DNA of 64,000 nt from Stenotrophomonas sp. MYb238. Its GTDB lineage: Bacteria; Pseudomonadota; Gammaproteobacteria; Xanthomonadales; Xanthomonadaceae. A program made the translations under genes and the position numbers. Below, piece after piece: positions 25,032 through 34,524 of the stretch (the stretch's first letter is position 1; every line of letters begins with the position of its first letter). The stretch is from the NCBI RefSeq assembly GCF_009496535.1, contig NZ_WIDL01000006.1:120033-184032 (forward strand), read 5' to 3'. Below the pieces are notes generated by a model that was given only the letters and a program-made list of their open reading frames with translations, had not been told where the DNA came from and ran no database searches.

Positions 25032-25886
25032 ATGCCACCCCTGGTAAAAATCCGCTCCGAACGCGAACAGATGTCGGCGATCGAACGGCGCATCGCCGAC
25101 TTCATCCTCGACAACGCCCACCTGCTGCGCGACTACTCGTCCCAGCAGCTGGCCAACGCCTTGGGCATCAGCCAGTCGAGCGTGGTCAAGTTCAGCCAGA
25201 AGCTGGGGTTCAAGGGCTACCCGGACCTGAAGTACTCGGTCGGCGCGGCGGTGGCGCTGGCCAACAACAGCAACGGCAACGTTACCGAGTGGCCGCCGGA
25301 AAGCGACCCGCACGGCTACCTGCAGGTCGCCGATGGCCTGCGCCGCAGCAAGGCCGCCGCCGAGGAGGAAACCCGCGTCGCCAACCCGCAGGAGGAGGTC
25401 GAGGCGGTGATCGCGCTGATCGACGCCGCGCCCAAGGTGTTCGTCTACGGCCTGGGCGACGACGGCCTGTACGCGCGCGAGTTCGCCATGCGCCTGGCGC
25501 TGCTGGGCATCCTCACGGTGCAGCACGCCGACCCTATCCTGATGACCGCCAACCTGTCGGCCGCGCGTCCCGGCGACGTGCTGCTGGTGTTCTCCGAGTT
25601 CGGCAAGCTGCCGCAGCTGTGGCAGCTCTCGCGCCAGTTCCAGGAGATGGGCGGCAAGGTGGTGTCGATCACCCGCCACACCGCCAACCCGCTGCGCGCC
25701 CATGCCGACGCCTCGCTGGCGATCTGCGCGCACGACCCGCAGCCGCCGGTCGCGCAACTGCTGTACCGTTGTTCGCTGCAGTACCTGCTGGACTTCGTGT
25801 TCGTGCTGCTGTGCCATGCCAACCCGGACCGCCAGCGCCAGCTGGCGCTGAACCAGGAACGCATCCAGCAGCTGATCGACAACTGA
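25032..25886 (+). CDS. MurR/RpiR-family transcriptional regulator
   Basis: A 284-residue regulator. N-terminal HTH_6 domain (about 1-77), with the recognition region NALGISQSSVVKFSQKLGF, and a C-terminal SIS domain (about 120-260) containing KVFVYGLGDDGLYA and VLLVFSEFGK. SIS domains bind phospho-sugars; MurR senses MurNAc-6P, others sense GlcN-6P or similar. The canonical Ser/Thr of the SIS sugar-phosphate loop is replaced by GDDG, so the ligand may differ. No strong ribosome-binding site is visible. It is the only regulator in the locus and probably controls the two palindrome-bearing promoters at 9.9 and 21.5 kb (inference). Confidence 0.88.
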   Translation: MPPLVKIRSEREQMSAIERRIADFILDNAHLLRDYSSQQLANALGISQSSVVKFSQKLGFKGYPDLKYSVGAAVALANNSNGNVTEWPPESDPHGYLQVADGLRRSKAAAEEETRVANPQEEVEAVIALIDAAPKVFVYGLGDDGLYAREFAMRLALLGILTVQHADPILMTANLSAARPGDVLLVFSEFGKLPQLWQLSRQFQEMGGKVVSITRHTANPLRAHADASLAICAHDPQPPVAQLLYRCSLQYLLDFVFVLLCHANPDRQRQLALNQERIQQLIDN

Positions 25887-25903
25887 TTGCCGGAGCCGCC
25901 GCC

Positions 25904-26692
25904 ATGTCCTCCCTGTTCCGTTCCTTCGCCCGGTGCCTGCTGCCATCGCTGTCCGCGATGGCGCTGATCGGCGCCGCCTCGGCCGCGTCGCTGGCCACGC
26001 CGGTGCACGATGCGCGCCAGCTGGTGGTCGTCACCACATCGTCGTGGGACACGCCGTCGGGCCGCCTGCAGGCCTACGAACGCACCGCCGAAGGATGGCG
26101 TGCGCACGGCGCCGCCTTCGATGTGGCGCTCGGGCGCAACGGCAGCGCCTGGGGGCTGGGCGTGCATCCGGCGCAGCAGGACGGCCCGCAGAAACGCGAG
26201 GGCGATGGCCGCAGCCCGGCCGGCGTGTTCGGCATCGGCGAGGCCTTCGGCTACGCGCCGCGCATCGACAGTGCGATGCCCTACCAGCCGATGCTGGCCA
26301 CCAGCTACTGCATGGATGTGCCCGATTCGCCGCTGTACAACCGCATCGTCGATGCCGAGGTGGTGGGCAGCGAGGCGGTGGAAGGCTCCAGCGAACCGAT
26401 GCGGCTGGACCTGCACAACAAGGGCGACCGCCGCTACCGCGAGGGCTTCGTGATCGAGCACAACCCCAGGGCCGAGCCCGGCCAGGGCAGCTGCATCTTC
26501 GCCCACCTGTGGCGGCAGAGCGGCGAAGCCACGGCCGGCTGCACGGCGATGGAGCCCGAGCGCATGGAGGCGCTGCTCGGCTGGCTGGACCCGGCGGCGC
26601 ATCCGCTGTTCGTGCTGCTGCCCGATGCGGAGTACGCACGCCTGCAGGGAAGCTGGGGCCTGCCCGTCCAGCATCCGCAGGCCGCTCATTGA
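25904..26692 (+). CDS. Exported L,D-transpeptidase-fold (YkuD) protein
   Basis: A 262-residue protein with a signal peptide (LLPSLSAMALIGAASAAS). The YkuD catalytic region reads CIFAHLWRQSGEATAGCTAM, giving the His and Cys of the fold, though the usual GCIRM is GCTAM, as in the divergent YkuD subgroup. Earlier motifs GDGRSPAGVFGIGEAFGYAP and the conserved IEHNP support the assignment. It starts 17 bases after the regulator stop with GGAG upstream, so it is probably co-transcribed. Role: L,D-carboxypeptidase or transpeptidase action on tetrapeptide stems. Activity unproven. Confidence 0.8.
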   Translation: MSSLFRSFARCLLPSLSAMALIGAASAASLATPVHDARQLVVVTTSSWDTPSGRLQAYERTAEGWRAHGAAFDVALGRNGSAWGLGVHPAQQDGPQKREGDGRSPAGVFGIGEAFGYAPRIDSAMPYQPMLATSYCMDVPDSPLYNRIVDAEVVGSEAVEGSSEPMRLDLHNKGDRRYREGFVIEHNPRAEPGQGSCIFAHLWRQSGEATAGCTAMEPERMEALLGWLDPAAHPLFVLLPDAEYARLQGSWGLPVQHPQAAH

Positions 26693-26876
26693 CTCTTTGC
26701 TTTTCCCTTCTCCCCCGGGAACCAGTCCAGCAGGATTGTCGGACTGCACGGCGAAGCCGCCCGGAGGGCGAGGCGCATGGATGTGCCGAATGCAGTGGCG
26801 CCAAGCGCCGGATGAGGTACGGGCGAAGCCTGCCCATGTTCAATCGTGTGAGGCTTCGCGCGCACCCTCATCCCAA

Positions 26877-26899
26877 CCCCTCTCCTTGAGGCAGAGGGG
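26877..26899. repeat. CCCCTCTCC / AGAGGGG hairpin repeat
   Basis: An imperfect hairpin of the CCCAACCCCTCTCC-GAGAGGGG type. A better copy is at 57344-57366. The surrounding 26693-26949 gap shows no gene and no clear operator. Confidence 0.7.
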
Positions 26900-26949
26900 C
26901 TTCGAAGCCCGCTCCGGATCTCCTTCTTCCCTTTCGCCACTGGCCCTCC

Positions 26950-28218
26950 ATGACCACATCCACCCGACGCTTCCGGCTCTCCGCTCCCGTCAAAGTGCTG
27001 ATCTCGCTGCTGGTCGGCGCGGTGGTCGGGCTCTCGCTCACCCATCATGATCCGGTGCTCGCGCTGCAGGTCGCCGAGTTCGCCCGGCCCATCGGCCGGC
27101 TGTGGCTCAACGCGCTGCAGATGACGGTGGTGCCGCTGGTCACCGCGCTGGTGATCGTCGGCGTCAACACCGCCAGCAACGCCGCCGCGTCCGGGCGCAC
27201 CGCGCGCAACGCGATCCTGGTGTTCATCGTGCTGCTGGTGGCCGCGGCCAGTTTCTCGGCGGTGATCACGCCGGCGCTGCTGGGCCTGGTGCCGCACGAC
27301 AGCGCCACCATGCAGACCTTCCGCGCCGCCCTGCACGCGCCGGAGAACCTGTCCAAGGCGCCCACCGCCGCGCAGTGGATCTCCTCGCTGATCCCCAGCA
27401 ACGTGCTGGCCGTGGCCTCGGCCAACGCGATGCTGCCGCTGGTGGTGTTCGCGATGTTCTTCGGCTTCGCGCTGAGCCGGCAGGACGCCGCGCGCCGCGA
27501 CCGCATCCTGGAGATCATCAAGATCGTCGGCGACACCATGATCACCATCGTGCGCTGGGTGCTGTGGGCCGCGCCGCTGGGCGTATTCGCGCTGGTGCTG
27601 GTGGTCTGCGCCGAGGTCGGCATGAGCGTGCTCGGCATCCTCGGCTACTACATCCTGCTGATGTGCGTGGTCTACATCCTGATCACCCTGCTGCTGTACG
27701 TGGTGGCGGTGCTGGCCGCGCGCGAGGGCCTGCGCCGCTTCGCCGCGGCGCTGGTGCCGGTGCAGGTCATCGCCGGCAGCACGCAGTCGTCGCTGGCCTC
27801 GCTGCCGGCGATGATCGACAGCGCGCGCAACCGGCTGGGCTACCCCACCGCGCTGACCTCGCTGGTGCTGCCGATGGCGGTGTCGCTGTTCCGCGTGACC
27901 AGCCCGGCGCAGTACATCGCCGTGGCCAGCTTCATCGCCTGGCTGTACGGCATCGACATCACCTTCTCGCAGTACGCGGTGGCGGTGCTGCTGGCCGCGG
28001 CCATCAGCATGGGCTCCACCGGCCTGCCGGGCCAGGCCAACTTCATGACCAACAACATGCCGGTCACGCAGAGCATGGGCCTGCCGGTGGAACCGCTGGG
28101 CGTGCTGCTGGCGGTGGATACGATTCCCGACGTGTTCTGCACCATCGGCAACACCACCGGCGACATGACCGCCACCTCGATCGTCGCCAAGCGCATGGGC
28201 ACGCCCGAAGAAGGGTAA
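26950..28218 (+). CDS. Dicarboxylate/amino acid:cation symporter (DAACS)
   Basis: A 422-residue inner-membrane transporter of the SDF family (GltP/DctA/GltT). It has about eight hydrophobic helices and the two re-entrant hairpin regions, the serine-rich [13 protein letters not shown] (HP1) and [11 protein letters not shown] (HP2), with the [14 protein letters not shown] motif in the last helix providing substrate-binding Asp/Asn. Substrates of the family are glutamate, aspartate and C4-dicarboxylates; the neighbouring epimerase/peptidase genes suggest glutamate or a D/L-Glu-containing product. A REP pair follows the gene. Confidence 0.88.
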   Translation: MTTSTRRFRLSAPVKVLISLLVGAVVGLSLTHHDPVLALQVAEFARPIGRLWLNALQMTVVPLVTALVIVGVNTASNAAASGRTARNAILVFIVLLVAAASFSAVITPALLGLVPHDSATMQTFRAALHAPENLSKAPTAAQWISSLIPSNVLAVASANAMLPLVVFAMFFGFALSRQDAARRDRILEIIKIVGDTMITIVRWVLWAAPLGVFALVLVVCAEVGMSVLGILGYYILLMCVVYILITLLLYVVAVLAAREGLRRFAAALVPVQVIAGSTQSSLASLPAMIDSARNRLGYPTALTSLVLPMAVSLFRVTSPAQYIAVASFIAWLYGIDITFSQYAVAVLLAAAISMGSTGLPGQANFMTNNMPVTQSMGLPVEPLGVLLAVDTIPDVFCTIGNTTGDMTATSIVAKRMGTPEEG

Positions 28219-28226
28219 AGCCAACC

Positions 28227-28342
28227 CGTAGGAGCGGCTTCAGCCGCGATGGGGCTTTCATGCAGCTCTGGGCGCCGGGGCTGCGCGCTCAATGGATGGG
28301 AGTCCCATGGGAAAGCCCCATCGCGGCTGAAGCCGCTCCTAC
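28227..28342. repeat. GTAG-type REP pair
   Basis: CGTAGGAGCGGCTTCAGCCG near 28227 and the complement ending at 28342, extended by GCGATGGGGCTTTC / GAAAGCCCCATCGC, with ~50 bases between. It closes the symporter transcription unit. Confidence 0.9.
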
Positions 28343-28427
28343 CCTGCGTGATGGCGGGTGGTCTTTCCTGCGCTTGTCGTCTTCGCCTATGGTGGGCTCC
28401 TTGCCGCATTCACCAGGAGGACGTGCC

Positions 28428-29576
28428 ATGCCCCGCCCGCTGCTGCTCTGTCTGGCCCTTGGCCTGACGCCCGCCCTGTTCACCACCGCCTGCGCCGCGG
28501 ACCCGGCCGCCGAGGCGGCAGTCAAGCCGGCGCAGTGGCCGTTCGCCGCCACCGAGGTGGCCCGCTTCGACGAACCGTGGGCGATGGCGTTCCTGCCCGA
28601 CCGCAGCCTGCTGGTCACCGAGAAGGCCGGCAAGCTGGTCCACTTCGATCCGGCCAGCGGCCGCCGCCACGAGATCGCCGGGGTACCGAAGGTGGCCTAC
28701 GGCGGCCAGGGCGGCTTCGGCGATGTGGCCGTGCATCCGCATTTCGCCCACAACGGGCTGGTCTATTACAGCTATGCCGAGCCTGGCGCGAACGACACCC
28801 GCGGCGCCGCGGTGGCGCGCGCGAAGCTGGTGCTCGATGCCGGGGGCGGCGGCCGCCTGGTCGATGCGCAGGTGATCTGGCGGCAGGCGCCGAAGGTGAG
28901 CGGCAACGGCCACTACGGGCACCGGCTGCTGTTCGGGCCGGACGGCAAGCTGTGGATCAGTTCCAGCGAACGGCAGAAGTTCGACCCGGCGCAGGACATG
29001 AAGGGCAACCTCGGCAAGATCATCCGCCTGAACGACGACGGCAGCCTGCCGGCTGACAACCCGTTCGCCGCGCAGGGTTCGCCCGCCGACCAGGTGTGGT
29101 CGCTGGGCCACCGCAACGTCCTCGGCCTGGCCTTCGACGCGCGCGGGCGGCTGTGGGAAAACGAGATGGGCCCGAAGGGCGGCGACGAGCTGAACCTGAT
29201 CCAGCGCGGCGGCAACTACGGCTATCCGCTGGTTTCCAACGGCGACCACTACGACGGCCGCGACATTCCCGACCACGACACCCGCCCGGAGTTCGTCGCT
29301 CCCAAGGTCAGCTGGACGCCGGTGATCTCGCCGTCCAGCCTGGCCATCTACAACGGCGCGCTGTTCCCGCAGTGGCGCGGCAACGCCTTCATCGGCGGCC
29401 TCTCCTCGCAGGCGCTGGTGCGCATCGCCTTCGACGGCGACAGCGCGCGCGAAGCCGAACGCTTCGACATGGGCAAGCGCATCCGCGCGGTGGTGCAGGG
29501 CCCGGACGGCGCGTTGTGGCTGCTGGAGGACGGCGGCGGTGCGCGGCTGCTCAAGCTGACCCCGCGCACCCCGTAA
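28428..29576 (+). CDS. PQQ-dependent sugar dehydrogenase (soluble Asd/YliI type)
   Basis: A 382-residue exported protein with a signal peptide ([25 protein letters not shown] could serve as a lipobox). The six-bladed propeller of soluble glucose/sorbosone dehydrogenases is shown by [56 protein letters not shown] and [12 protein letters not shown]. The His of [13 protein letters not shown] and the Arg of GHRNVLG match PQQ-site positions of the family. ATG at 28428 has AGGAGG 8 bases upstream. It oxidises aldose sugars to lactones in the periplasm. Bounded by REP pairs on both sides, so a single-gene unit. Confidence 0.88.
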   Translation: MPRPLLLCLALGLTPALFTTACAADPAAEAAVKPAQWPFAATEVARFDEPWAMAFLPDRSLLVTEKAGKLVHFDPASGRRHEIAGVPKVAYGGQGGFGDVAVHPHFAHNGLVYYSYAEPGANDTRGAAVARAKLVLDAGGGGRLVDAQVIWRQAPKVSGNGHYGHRLLFGPDGKLWISSSERQKFDPAQDMKGNLGKIIRLNDDGSLPADNPFAAQGSPADQVWSLGHRNVLGLAFDARGRLWENEMGPKGGDELNLIQRGGNYGYPLVSNGDHYDGRDIPDHDTRPEFVAPKVSWTPVISPSSLAIYNGALFPQWRGNAFIGGLSSQALVRIAFDGDSAREAERFDMGKRIRAVVQGPDGALWLLEDGGGARLLKLTPRTP

Positions 29577-29580
29577 CACC

Positions 29581-29653
29581 CGTAGGAGCGCAGCTCGCTG
29601 CGCGATGGGGGCTTCCCGGTAGAGCCCCATCGCGCACTGAAGTGCGCTCCTAC
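29581..29653. repeat. GTAG-type REP pair with mismatched arms
   Basis: The left arm has core CGCAGCTCGCTGCG, the right arm has core GCGCACTGAAGTGCGC, so two repeat variants are joined in one pair. The flanking GCGATGGGG / CCCCATCGC and GTAGGAGCG / CGCTCCTAC parts still match. Confidence 0.9.
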
Positions 29654-30144
29654 GCCGGCTGGCGCATGCGCAGGTACAGGCCGATGGCCTGCACCAGTCC
29701 GTAGCAGACCAGGGCGGCAGCCAGGCCCAGGGTCAGCGGGCTGGCGTTGGCCGCGCCCGGCGCCATGCCCTGGCTGAAGGCGCCGTCATGCCAGCGCCAG
29801 GCCAGCCGCGCGACCAGCAGCACCGACAACGCGCCGCCGATCCACGGATTGGGCGTGTAGCCAGGCCGGCCTTCGCGCACATCGAAGCGCGTGTGCTTCA
29901 GCGCGAACCAGGCCAGCCCGGTGCCGGCCAGCGCGCCCACGGCCATGCCGGCGGCCACGTGCGGCACGAAGGCCGCCGCCGCCCCAAGCAGCACCGCCAC
30001 CAGCACCAGGACCGCGATGCGCACCAGCGTGCGGCGCGGCTGCCAGGGCTGCCAGCCAAAGTGGCGGCGGAGGCGGCGGTAGTACAGCCAGCCGAAACCG
30101 GCGGTCATCAGCCACGGCAGGTAGGTGGGCATCGGGGCAGGCAT
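29650..30144 (-). CDS. Inner-membrane protein of unknown function (CcdC/DUF1453-like)
   Basis: A 164-residue protein with four or five hydrophobic segments and a central YTPNPWIGGALSVLLVARLAW stretch (split here only as description) that recalls the conserved region of CcdC/DUF1453 membrane proteins. No catalytic motif. ATG at 30144 has GGAG 9 bases upstream. Its stop is inside the right end of the REP pair. Function not assignable. Confidence 0.6.
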   Translation of the reverse strand: MPAPMPTYLPWLMTAGFGWLYYRRLRRHFGWQPWQPRRTLVRIAVLVLVAVLLGAAAAFVPHVAAGMAVGALAGTGLAWFALKHTRFDVREGRPGYTPNPWIGGALSVLLVARLAWRWHDGAFSQGMAPGAANASPLTLGLAAALVCYGLVQAIGLYLRMRQPA

Positions 30145-30251
30145 CGGCGAAACTCCAGCGGGCGCGGCGACAGCATCGTACGCACGCCGGGCGCATCAAG
30201 ATGCCGATCGTCATCCCATGCCGGCCGGGGTCGCGGGCCGGAAAAGCAGGC

Positions 30252-32423
30252 TCAGGGCGCCAGCAGCTCGAACCGGACCGGCTCGCCGCTCGCCGACGAA
30301 GCGCAGACCCACAGGTCGAACAGGCCCGGCTCGGCGGTGAATACGCCATCGGCGTTGGTGAAGGCCAGTTGCCCGCGGTCGAGCCGGAACACCACCTCCT
30401 TCGCCTCGCCGGGCGCGAGCAGGATCTTCTCGAACGCCTTGAGCTCGCGCACCGGGCGCACGCGGCTGGCGACGCGGTCGTGCACGTACAGCTGCACCAC
30501 TTCCTCGGCAGCCACCGCGCCGGTGTTGGCGACGGTGGTGGTGACGACCAGTTCGCCGTCCCAGTCCAGCTGCGGCGCGCTCAACCGCGGCGCGCCGTAG
30601 GCGAAGCTGGCGTAGCCCAGGCCGTGGCCGAAGGCGTACAGCGGCGCATCGGGCATCTCGCGCCAGCGCGCCTTGAACTCGGACATCCCCGGCAGTTCCG
30701 GGCGGCCGGTGCGCGGGTGGTTGTAGAAGTACGGCTGCTGCCCGGAATGCCGCGGGAAGCTCACCGGCAGGCGGCCGGACGGGCTGTAGGCGCCGAACAG
30801 CACGTCGGCTACGGCATGGCCGGTCTGCGTGCCGAGGAACCAGGTCACCGCGATGGCCTGCGCATCGCGCACCGCGCCGTGCAGCGCCAGCGCGCGGCCG
30901 TTGCGCAGCAGCACCACCACCGGCGTGCCGGTGGCGGCGACCGCCTCGGCCAGGGCCTGCTGCGCCGGCGGCAGCACGATCTCCACCCGCGACTGCGCCT
31001 CGCCGCTGTAGCGCTGCGGTTCGCCCAGCGCCAGCACCGCCACGTCGGCGCGCCGCGCCGCGGCCACCGCCGCCTCGATACCGCCCTCCACGGCGTCTTC
31101 CAGCGCGCAGCCGGGCACCACTTCCAGCAGCGCCTCGTCGTCCATCGCCGCGCGCACGCCCGCTTCCAGCGTCATGTAGCGCGCCTTGTCGCCGAACAGC
31201 GTCCAGCAGCCTTCGATGTTGTCGCGGTCCTGCGCGAACGGGCCGATCAGCGCGATCCTCTGCCCGCCCCGGCGCAGCGGCAGCAGCGCGTCCTCGTTCT
31301 TCAGCAGCACGATCGAGCGCCGCGCCGCGTCGCGCGCCAGCGCATCGTGCGCGGCGATGTGCGAGGTGTCCGCCTCGCGCGCCGGGTCCAGCGAGCGATA
31401 GGGATCGTCGAACAGGCCGATGGCTTCCTTCAGGCGCAGGATGCGCCTCACCGAGGCGTCCAGCATCGCCATCGGCACCTGCCCGCTTTCCACAAGCGCC
31501 GGCAGGTGCGCGGCGTAGAAACCGCTCTGCATGCTCAGGTCGAGTCCGGCGCTGAACGCCTTGCAGGTCGCATCCACCTCGTCGGCGGCGTACCCGTGGG
31601 CGATCAGCTCCATGTCGGCGGTGTAGTCGGACACCACCACGCCGTCGAAGCCCCACTGCCCGCGCAGCAGGTCGGTCAGCAGCCAGCGGTTGGCGCTGGC
31701 CGGCACGCCGTTGATGTCGTTGAAGGCGCTCATCAGCGCGCGCGCGCCGGCCGCCAGCGCAGCCCGGAACGGCGGCAGGTGCACGTCGTGCAGGGTCTGC
31801 GGCGCGATGTCCACCTGCGCGTATTCCATGCCGGCGGCAACCGCGCCATAGGCGGCGAAATGCTTGGGCGTGGCCAGCAGCGAATCGGCGGCGGCCAGGT
31901 CCCCGCCCTGGAAACCGCGCACGCGCGCGGCGGCGAAGGCGCAGCCCAGCACCACGTCCTCGCCGGCCGACTCCGCGCCGCGGCCCCAGCGCTGGTCGCG
32001 GGCGATGTCCACGGCCGGTGCGTAGGTCCAGTGGATGCCGGCGGCGGTGGCCTCGACGGCGGTGGCGCGTGCGGTGCGTTGCGCCAGCGCCGGCTCGAAG
32101 CTGGCGGCCTCGCCCAGCGGGATCGGGAACACCGTGCGCATGCCGTGGATCACGTCGGCGGCCAGCGCCACCGGTATGCCCAGCCGGCTCTCCTCCACCG
32201 CCACGCGCTGGATTTCCCGGCCCTGCGCGGCGCCGACGCCATTGAACAGGCTGCCGACGCGGCCGGCGCGCACCTGTTCCAGCACCTGCCCCGCGTTGCG
32301 CACATTGGCTTCGGGGTTCACGTCCGGCGCGAACGGGCGGACCATGTCGGCGAAAACCCCCAGCTGGCCCACTTTTTCTTCCAGGGTCATGCGGGCGATC
32401 AGGGATTCGATGCGGTCTGCCAC
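30252..32423 (-). CDS. bglX: Glycoside hydrolase family 3 beta-glycosidase (BglX-like)
   Basis: A 723-residue enzyme with the GH3 (beta/alpha)8 domain (about 1-330; IHWTYAPAVDIARDQRWGRG, LATPKHFAAYG, nucleophile Asp in GVVVSDYTADME), an alpha/beta-sandwich domain (about 370-580) and a C-terminal fibronectin-like domain. Substrate class is beta-glucosides/oligosaccharides; NagZ-type GH3 enzymes lack the second domain, so this is not NagZ. Start is GTG 32423 with AAGGA upstream. No signal peptide is visible, unlike periplasmic E. coli BglX, so it is probably cytoplasmic. A LacI-type operator lies 15 bases upstream. Confidence 0.85.
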   Translation of the reverse strand: MADRIESLIARMTLEEKVGQLGVFADMVRPFAPDVNPEANVRNAGQVLEQVRAGRVGSLFNGVGAAQGREIQRVAVEESRLGIPVALAADVIHGMRTVFPIPLGEAASFEPALAQRTARATAVEATAAGIHWTYAPAVDIARDQRWGRGAESAGEDVVLGCAFAAARVRGFQGGDLAAADSLLATPKHFAAYGAVAAGMEYAQVDIAPQTLHDVHLPPFRAALAAGARALMSAFNDINGVPASANRWLLTDLLRGQWGFDGVVVSDYTADMELIAHGYAADEVDATCKAFSAGLDLSMQSGFYAAHLPALVESGQVPMAMLDASVRRILRLKEAIGLFDDPYRSLDPAREADTSHIAAHDALARDAARRSIVLLKNEDALLPLRRGGQRIALIGPFAQDRDNIEGCWTLFGDKARYMTLEAGVRAAMDDEALLEVVPGCALEDAVEGGIEAAVAAARRADVAVLALGEPQRYSGEAQSRVEIVLPPAQQALAEAVAATGTPVVVLLRNGRALALHGAVRDAQAIAVTWFLGTQTGHAVADVLFGAYSPSGRLPVSFPRHSGQQPYFYNHPRTGRPELPGMSEFKARWREMPDAPLYAFGHGLGYASFAYGAPRLSAPQLDWDGELVVTTTVANTGAVAAEEVVQLYVHDRVASRVRPVRELKAFEKILLAPGEAKEVVFRLDRGQLAFTNADGVFTAEPGLFDLWVCASSASGEPVRFELLAP

Positions 32424-32437
32424 CGGCGGTCCTTGTA

Positions 32438-32451
32438 TGGAAACGCTTGCA
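32438..32451. promoter_or_regulatory. LacI-family operator upstream of bglX
   Basis: TGGAAACGCTTGCA fits the LacI/GalR-type consensus TGNAANCGNTTNCA exactly, with the central CG. It lies 15-28 bases before the GTG start, where a bound repressor would block transcription. Confidence 0.65.
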
Positions 32452-32513
32452 AAGCGCGGATTCTAGCGCCGTCGTCGTGAAGCCCGGAAAGCCCGCGCCG
32501 CCCTCGCGGGCCG

Positions 32514-33782
32514 CTAGCCGGACGCCGGTTCGGCCCTCGTCGCCATCAGCATCGCGTCGCTGGATTCCTGGAACACGCGCAGGCCGAACTCGGGCAGGAT
32601 CGCCAGCAGGTGGTCGAACACATCCGCCTGCGTGGCCTCGTACTGCAGCCAGGCGACCGAGGCGGTGAAGCAGTAGATCTCCAGCGGCAGGCCCTGCGGC
32701 GTCGGCGCCAGCTGCCGCACCATCAGCGTCATGTCCTGGTGGATGCCCGGATGGCTGCGCAGGCAGCGCTCGACATAGGCGCGGAAGGTGCCGAGGTTGG
32801 TCATCCGCCGTGCGTTGACCTCCTCCGGGTGCATCTGCGCCACCTGCGCGTTCCACTGCTCCAGTTCGGCGCGCTTGCCGGCCAGGTAGTCGTCGAGCAG
32901 GCCGAACCGCTCCAGCCGCGCCAGCGCCGCCGCGTCGAGGAAACGCACGCTGTGCTGGTCCAGGAAGATCGAGCGCTTGATGCGCCGCCCGCCCGATTCC
33001 TGCATGCCGCGCCAGTTCTTGAACGACTCGGTGACCAGCTTCTTGGTCGGGATGGTGGTGATGGTCTTGTCCCAGTTCTGCACCGTCACCGTGTGCAGGG
33101 CGATGTCGATCACGTCGCCGTCGGCGTTCTGGCTGGGCATTTCGATCCAGTCGCCGAGGCGCACGCGGCCATCGCCGCTGATCTGCACGCTGGCCACCAG
33201 CGACAGGATCGTGTCCTGGAAGATCAGCATCAGCACCGCGGTGGCCGCGCCCAGGCCGGTGACCAGGTAGCGCAGGTCCACGCCGGCCAGGGTGGCGACG
33301 ATGGACAGTCCGGCGATCACGAAGATCACGATCTTGGCCACCTGCAGGTAGCCCTTGATCGGCTTGTTGCGCGCCTCCGGGCGCCGCTCGTACAGGTCGT
33401 TGGCCGCATCCAGCGCATGCGAGATCGCCAGCACCACGGTCAGGATCGCCCATGCCTGGCAGGCGCCGACGACGAAGCCCACCAGCCCCGGCGGCAGGTC
33501 CGGCACCAGCCGGATGCCGGCGGCGATCACCTGGCTGGGCACCACGTTGGACAGCCGTGCGATCACCCGCATCAGGTGGCTGCCACGCCCGGTCTCGGCG
33601 CCGGGCAGGCGGCTGAGCAGCCGCCGCAGGCCACGCAGCAGGATGCGCTTGGTGATCCAGTTGGCCAGGCCGGCGGCGATCAGCAGCCCGGTCAGGGTGA
33701 GGGCGGTATAGGCCCAGGGATAGGGTTCAAGCGTGTTGCGCAGTTCCTGCAGCCAATAGCCGGCCGCTGCCGCTACCACCAT
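32514..33782 (-). CDS. Mechanosensitive ion channel, MscS family (YbdG-like)
   Basis: A 422-residue inner-membrane protein. Several N-terminal helices (about 20-180) end in the pore-lining helix VTGLGAATAVLMLIFQDTIL, followed by the MscS beta-domain (SGDGRVRLGDWIEMPSQNADGDVIDIALHTVTVQNWDKT) and an alpha/beta C-terminal domain. The cytoplasmic insertion (IKRSIFLDQHSVRF) and length resemble YbdG/miniconductance channels. Role: pressure-release during osmotic downshift. Stands alone between bglX and folB. Confidence 0.87.
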   Translation of the reverse strand: MVVAAAAGYWLQELRNTLEPYPWAYTALTLTGLLIAAGLANWITKRILLRGLRRLLSRLPGAETGRGSHLMRVIARLSNVVPSQVIAAGIRLVPDLPPGLVGFVVGACQAWAILTVVLAISHALDAANDLYERRPEARNKPIKGYLQVAKIVIFVIAGLSIVATLAGVDLRYLVTGLGAATAVLMLIFQDTILSLVASVQISGDGRVRLGDWIEMPSQNADGDVIDIALHTVTVQNWDKTITTIPTKKLVTESFKNWRGMQESGGRRIKRSIFLDQHSVRFLDAAALARLERFGLLDDYLAGKRAELEQWNAQVAQMHPEEVNARRMTNLGTFRAYVERCLRSHPGIHQDMTLMVRQLAPTPQGLPLEIYCFTASVAWLQYEATQADVFDHLLAILPEFGLRVFQESSDAMLMATRAEPASG

Positions 33783-34020
33783 CCGTTTTTACTCCTGTGT
33801 TGCGAGGGGAAACCGTTCGCGCGCTCCGCGACGATGCCCGGCCCCAGCAGGTTCCGGCGCGTGCCGGCATCGCCGGCAGTGGCATCGCCACTGCGTCATG
33901 GCCTGCGCCGCGGACGATGGCCGCCTGCGCCTGCAACTGCCGGCATCGCCTGCGATGCGCGACGAAAAAGCATACGTGCACCGGCGTTAACACCACGAGA
34001 CCACACCGGCCCGGCGGCGC

Positions 34021-34377
34021 TCAGGCCTCGCGCGCGCGCTCGATCACCACGCCCACCGCGCGCGCGCCGCGTACCGCGCCGGGCTTGCTCAGCTTCAGGC
34101 GCAGCCAGCGCACGTCGAATTCATCCAGCACGACGGCCGCGCAGCGTTCGGCCAGGGTTTCCACCAGGCCGAAATCCGATTCGCGCACGTATTCCTGCAG
34201 GCGTTTGCTGACCGCCTTGTAGTTGAGCGTGTCGGCGATGTCGTCGGTCGCCGCCGGCCTGCGGTTGTCGAACCCCATCTCCAGGTCGAACACCAGGGTC
34301 TGGCGGATGCGCCGCTCCCAGTCGTAGATGCCGATCAGGGCGTCGATTTCGAGGCCCTCGATGAATACCTTGTCCAT
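34021..34377 (-). CDS. folB: Dihydroneopterin aldolase
   Basis: A 118-residue folate-pathway enzyme that converts 7,8-dihydroneopterin to 6-hydroxymethyl-dihydropterin and glycolaldehyde (or epimerises it). Family motifs: MDKVFIEGLEIDALIGIYDWER, the Tyr of LNYKAVSKRL, and FGLVETLAERCAAVVL with the substrate-binding Glu; the catalytic Lys lies in LRLKLSKPGAV. ATG at 34377 gives a standard-length protein; a longer frame upstream lacks family similarity. It follows tsaD on the same strand after ~150 bases. Confidence 0.93.
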   Translation of the reverse strand: MDKVFIEGLEIDALIGIYDWERRIRQTLVFDLEMGFDNRRPAATDDIADTLNYKAVSKRLQEYVRESDFGLVETLAERCAAVVLDEFDVRWLRLKLSKPGAVRGARAVGVVIERAREA

Positions 34378-34524
34378 ATGTGAAGCGGGGAACCGGGATT
34401 GGGGAACCGGGAATGTTACGTGCTGGCGCGTCAAGGAAAGCGGAGAGCCGCGATTCCGGCGGGAAGCACCCACGTACCGGTTCGAAGGCCGGAACGGCGC
34501 GGGAACATCGCCCGCTCGCCGCGC

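Noticed and set aside
30252-32423. NagZ-type N-acetylglucosaminidase as part of the muropeptide locus
   Set aside because: It has the three-domain BglX layout and a LacI-type operator, and is separated from the locus by REP pairs and unrelated genes.
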